NCBI GenBank assembly: GCA_039696685.1 | Contig: CP155566.1 | Span: forward strand, 558,001 to 622,000 | Length of the DNA stretch: 64,000 nucleotides | DNA from: Vibrio sp. CDRSL-10 TSBA | GTDB lineage: Bacteria > Pseudomonadota > Gammaproteobacteria > Enterobacterales > Vibrionaceae | Direction: 5' to 3' | In this document: piece after piece, positions 61,283 to 64,000 of the stretch | How the letters are laid out: every line of letters starts with the position of its first letter | Position numbering within the stretch: position 1 is the stretch's first letter | Position numbers and translations under genes: made by a program | The notes under the pieces: generated by a model | What the model was told of the DNA's origin: nothing | What the model saw: only the letters and a program-made list of their open reading frames with translations | Database searches by the model: none

Positions 61283-64000
61283 ATGCCAAAACGTACTGAC
61301 ATTAAAAGCATTCTGATTTTAGGTGCTGGTCCAATTGTTATCGGTCAGGCTTGTGAGTTTGACTACTCTGGCGCGCAGGCGTGTAAAGCGCTGCGTGAAG
61401 AGGGTTACCGCGTTATTCTGGTCAACTCTAACCCGGCGACCATTATGACTGACCCGGAAATGGCAGATGCGACCTACATCGAGCCAATCCAGTGGGAAGT
61501 TGTACGTAAGATCATCGAAAAAGAGCGTCCGGACGCAATCCTGCCGACCATGGGTGGCCAGACTGCACTGAACTGTGCACTGGCACTGGAAAAACATGGT
61601 GTGCTGGAAGAGTTCGGCGTCGAGATGATCGGCGCAACGGCGGATGCGATTGATAAAGCAGAAGATCGTTCTCGCTTTGATAAAGCGATGAAATCTATCG
61701 GCCTGGAGTGTCCACGTGCTGATACGGCGAAGACGATGGAAGAAGCATACCGCGTGCTGGATATGGTGGGTTTCCCATGTATCATCCGTCCTTCGTTTAC
61801 TATGGGTGGTACCGGCGGCGGTATCGCTTACAACAAAGAAGAATTTGAAGAGATCTGTCGCCGTGGTCTGGACCTGTCGCCAACCAACGAGCTGCTGATT
61901 GACGAATCTCTGATCGGTTGGAAAGAGTACGAGATGGAAGTGGTTCGCGACAAAGCGGACAACTGTATCATCGTGTGTGCGATTGAAAACTTCGACCCTA
62001 TGGGTATCCATACTGGTGACTCGATCACTGTGGCACCGGCTCAGACCCTGACTGACAAAGAATACCAGCTGATGCGTAACGCGTCTCTGGCGGTTCTGCG
62101 CGAAATCGGCGTAGAAACCGGCGGTTCAAACGTGCAGTTCGGTATCAACCCGAAAGATGGCCGTATGGTTATCATCGAGATGAACCCACGTGTATCCCGC
62201 TCTTCTGCGCTGGCATCGAAAGCGACCGGTTTCCCGATTGCAAAAGTTGCCGCGAAACTGGCAGTCGGCTTCACGCTGGACGAGCTGATGAACGATATCA
62301 CTGGCGGTGCAACCCCAGCTTCGTTCGAGCCGACCATCGACTACGTTGTGACTAAGATCCCTCGTTTTAACTTCGAGAAATTTGCCGGTGCTAACAGCCG
62401 CCTGACGACTCAGATGAAATCGGTCGGTGAAGTCATGGCCATTGGCCGTAACCAGCAAGAATCACTGCAGAAAGCACTACGCGGTCTGGAAGTGGGTGCT
62501 AACGGTCTGGATGAAATGGTGGATCTGGATGCTCCGGATGCACTGACTAAGATTCGTCACGAGCTGAAAGACGCAGGTGCAGAGCGTATCTGGTACATTG
62601 CTGATGCATTCCGTGCCGGTATGTCTGTCGACGGCGTATTCAACCTGACTAACATCGACCGTTGGTTCCTGGTTCAGATTGAAGAACTGGTGCTGATGGA
62701 AAATGACATCAAAGCGGGTGGCTTTGCCGGTCTGACGGAAACCACACTGCGCGCGATGAAGCGTAAAGGCTTCTCGGACGCTCGTCTGTCTGCTCTGCTG
62801 GGCGTAGCGGAAAGTGAAATCCGTCGTCTGCGTGACCAGTTCAACATTCACCCGGTTTACAAACGTGTGGATACCTGTGCAGCTGAGTTCTCATCTGACA
62901 CTGCTTACATGTACTCATCTTACGATGACGAGTGTGAAGCGAACCCGACTGACAAAGACAAAATCATGGTTCTGGGCGGTGGTCCAAACCGTATCGGTCA
63001 GGGCATCGAATTTGACTACTGCTGTGTGCATGCGTCTCTGGCGCTGCGTGAAGACGGTTACGAGACCATCATGGTTAACTGTAACCCGGAAACCGTATCG
63101 ACTGACTACGACACTTCAGACCGTCTGTACTTTGAACCAGTGACTCTGGAAGATGTACTGGCTATCGTACGCGTTGAAAAACCAAAAGGTGTTATCGTGC
63201 AGTACGGCGGTCAGACTCCGCTTAAACTGGCGCGTGCGCTGGAAGCGGCGGGTGTGCCTATCATTGGTACCAGCCCTGATGCGATTGACCGTGCGGAAGA
63301 CCGTGAGCGTTTCCAACACGCGGTTGAGCGTCTGGGTCTGAAACAGCCAGAAAACGCGACCGTGACAGCAATTGAGCAAGCGGTTGAGAAATCGAAAGAA
63401 ATCGGCTTCCCGCTGGTGGTTCGTCCTTCATACGTACTGGGCGGCCGTGCGATGGAAATCGTTTACGATGAAGCAGACCTGCGTCGTTACTTCAACGAAG
63501 CAGTCAGCGTATCGAACGAATCTCCGGTTCTGCTGGACCGTTTCCTGGATGATGCGACGGAAGTCGACATCGATGCTATCTGTGACGGCGAGCGCGTTGT
63601 GATCGGCGGTATCATGGAGCACATCGAGCAGGCGGGTGTTCACTCAGGTGACTCTGCATGTTCTCTGCCAGCTTACACGCTGAGCCAGGAAATCCAGGAC
63701 AAAATGCGTGAACAGGTTGAGAAACTGGCGATGGAACTCGGCGTTCGTGGTCTGATGAACACCCAGTTTGCGGTGAAAGATAACGAAGTCTACCTAATCG
63801 AAGTTAACCCGCGTGCTGCTCGTACCGTACCTTTCGTATCGAAAGCAACCGGTGCACCGCTGGCGAAAATCGCTGCGCGCGTGATGGCTGGCCAGTCTCT
63901 GGAACAGCAAGGTTTCACCAAAGAAATCATTCCACCGTACTACTCAGTCAAAGAAGTGGTGCTGCCTTTCAACAAGTTCCCGGGCGTTGACCCGCTGCTT
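61283..64000 (+). CDS. carB: Carbamoyl-phosphate synthase, large chain, 5' part
   Basis: Makes carbamoyl phosphate from bicarbonate, ammonia and two ATP. The window holds the first 906 codons of a protein of about 1075 and the frame is open to the edge, with no break. First ATP-grasp half ([18 protein letters not shown]), oligomerisation domain, second half opening with [15 protein letters not shown] [19 protein letters not shown] and [20 protein letters not shown] 61283 ([17 protein letters not shown]). Confidence 0.97.
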   Translation, partial: MPKRTDIKSILILGAGPIVIGQACEFDYSGAQACKALREEGYRVILVNSNPATIMTDPEMADATYIEPIQWEVVRKIIEKERPDAILPTMGGQTALNCALALEKHGVLEEFGVEMIGATADAIDKAEDRSRFDKAMKSIGLECPRADTAKTMEEAYRVLDMVGFPCIIRPSFTMGGTGGGIAYNKEEFEEICRRGLDLSPTNELLIDESLIGWKEYEMEVVRDKADNCIIVCAIENFDPMGIHTGDSITVAPAQTLTDKEYQLMRNASLAVLREIGVETGGSNVQFGINPKDGRMVIIEMNPRVSRSSALASKATGFPIAKVAAKLAVGFTLDELMNDITGGATPASFEPTIDYVVTKIPRFNFEKFAGANSRLTTQMKSVGEVMAIGRNQQESLQKALRGLEVGANGLDEMVDLDAPDALTKIRHELKDAGAERIWYIADAFRAGMSVDGVFNLTNIDRWFLVQIEELVLMENDIKAGGFAGLTETTLRAMKRKGFSDARLSALLGVAESEIRRLRDQFNIHPVYKRVDTCAAEFSSDTAYMYSSYDDECEANPTDKDKIMVLGGGPNRIGQGIEFDYCCVHASLALREDGYETIMVNCNPETVSTDYDTSDRLYFEPVTLEDVLAIVRVEKPKGVIVQYGGQTPLKLARALEAAGVPIIGTSPDAIDRAEDRERFQHAVERLGLKQPENATVTAIEQAVEKSKEIGFPLVVRPSYVLGGRAMEIVYDEADLRRYFNEAVSVSNESPVLLDRFLDDATEVDIDAICDGERVVIGGIMEHIEQAGVHSGDSACSLPAYTLSQEIQDKMREQVEKLAMELGVRGLMNTQFAVKDNEVYLIEVNPRAARTVPFVSKATGAPLAKIAARVMAGQSLEQQGFTKEIIPPYYSVKEVVLPFNKFPGVDPLL

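Overview
The window is a stretch of core chromosome from a gammaproteobacterium of the genus Vibrio. The evidence is the gene order (alaS-lysC-csrA-Ser/Arg tRNAs-oadGAB, gshA-luxS, ffh-rpsP-rimM-trmD-rplS-degS-degQ, petABC-sspAB, dciA between lpxC and secA) and close protein similarity to Vibrio families. The GC-rich, CTG-preferring codon use suggests a higher-GC Vibrio (V. fluvialis/V. furnissii-like), but the species call is tentative. I see no prophage, insertion sequence, integron, CRISPR array or island; this is housekeeping DNA.

Layout. 1-3.4 kb: 3' part of alaS, lysC, csrA. 3.6-4.9 kb: two tRNA-Ser(GCU) and six tRNA-Arg(ACG) genes, the last part built by tandem duplication of a ~358-bp unit. 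5.2-8.4 kb: oadGAB, a Na+-pumping oxaloacetate decarboxylase. 8.5-15.7 kb: a quinone-oxidoreductase-like enzyme, a YqaA membrane protein, an M16 lipoprotein protease, gshA, an SLT-domain lipoprotein and luxS. 15.8-18.0 kb (minus strand): ypjD and corB. 18.4-22.0 kb: ffh and the rpsP-rimM-trmD-rplS operon. 22.2-25.7 kb (minus): degS, degQ, zapG. 25.9-32.3 kb: zapE, rplM-rpsI, petABC, sspAB. 32.6-35.9 kb (minus): lpoA-yraN-diaA-dolP. 36-37.4 kb: rsmI and rnpB. 37.5-54.4 kb: the division/cell-wall (dcw) cluster rsmH-ftsL-ftsI-murE-murF-mraY-murD-ftsW-murG-murC-ftsQ-ftsA-ftsZ-lpxC, without mraZ and without ddl. 54.5-64 kb: dciA (minus), secA, mutT, dapB, carA and the 5' part of carB.

The main observation concerns the sequence itself. 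Sixteen genes, most of them essential or highly conserved (alaS, ftsI, mraY, ftsZ, secA, dapB, carA and others), are broken by +1 frameshifts; the M16 protease has two, giving 17. All 17 are the same event: a GTTC or GAAC tetramer that reads GTTTC or GAAAC. Deleting the extra base restores a normal family-like protein each time, and the rule exposed a hidden 17th case in dciA. Many other GTTC/GAAC sites are intact. This is best explained as a sequencing artefact at a subset of chemically modified GAAC/GTTC sites. GAAC/GTTC is the known target of one class of Dnd phosphorothioate DNA modification, which modifies only part of its sites, so the frameshifts may be the footprint of such a system elsewhere in this genome. 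That last step is inference. Broken genes are annotated here as single, functional CDS.

A second theme is short tandem repeats (16-22 bp, usually three copies) at or just after stop codons (oadB, degS, rsmH, mutT), a (CCGAAG)x4 tract beside dolP, and an unusually long, internally repetitive N-terminus in FtsQ.
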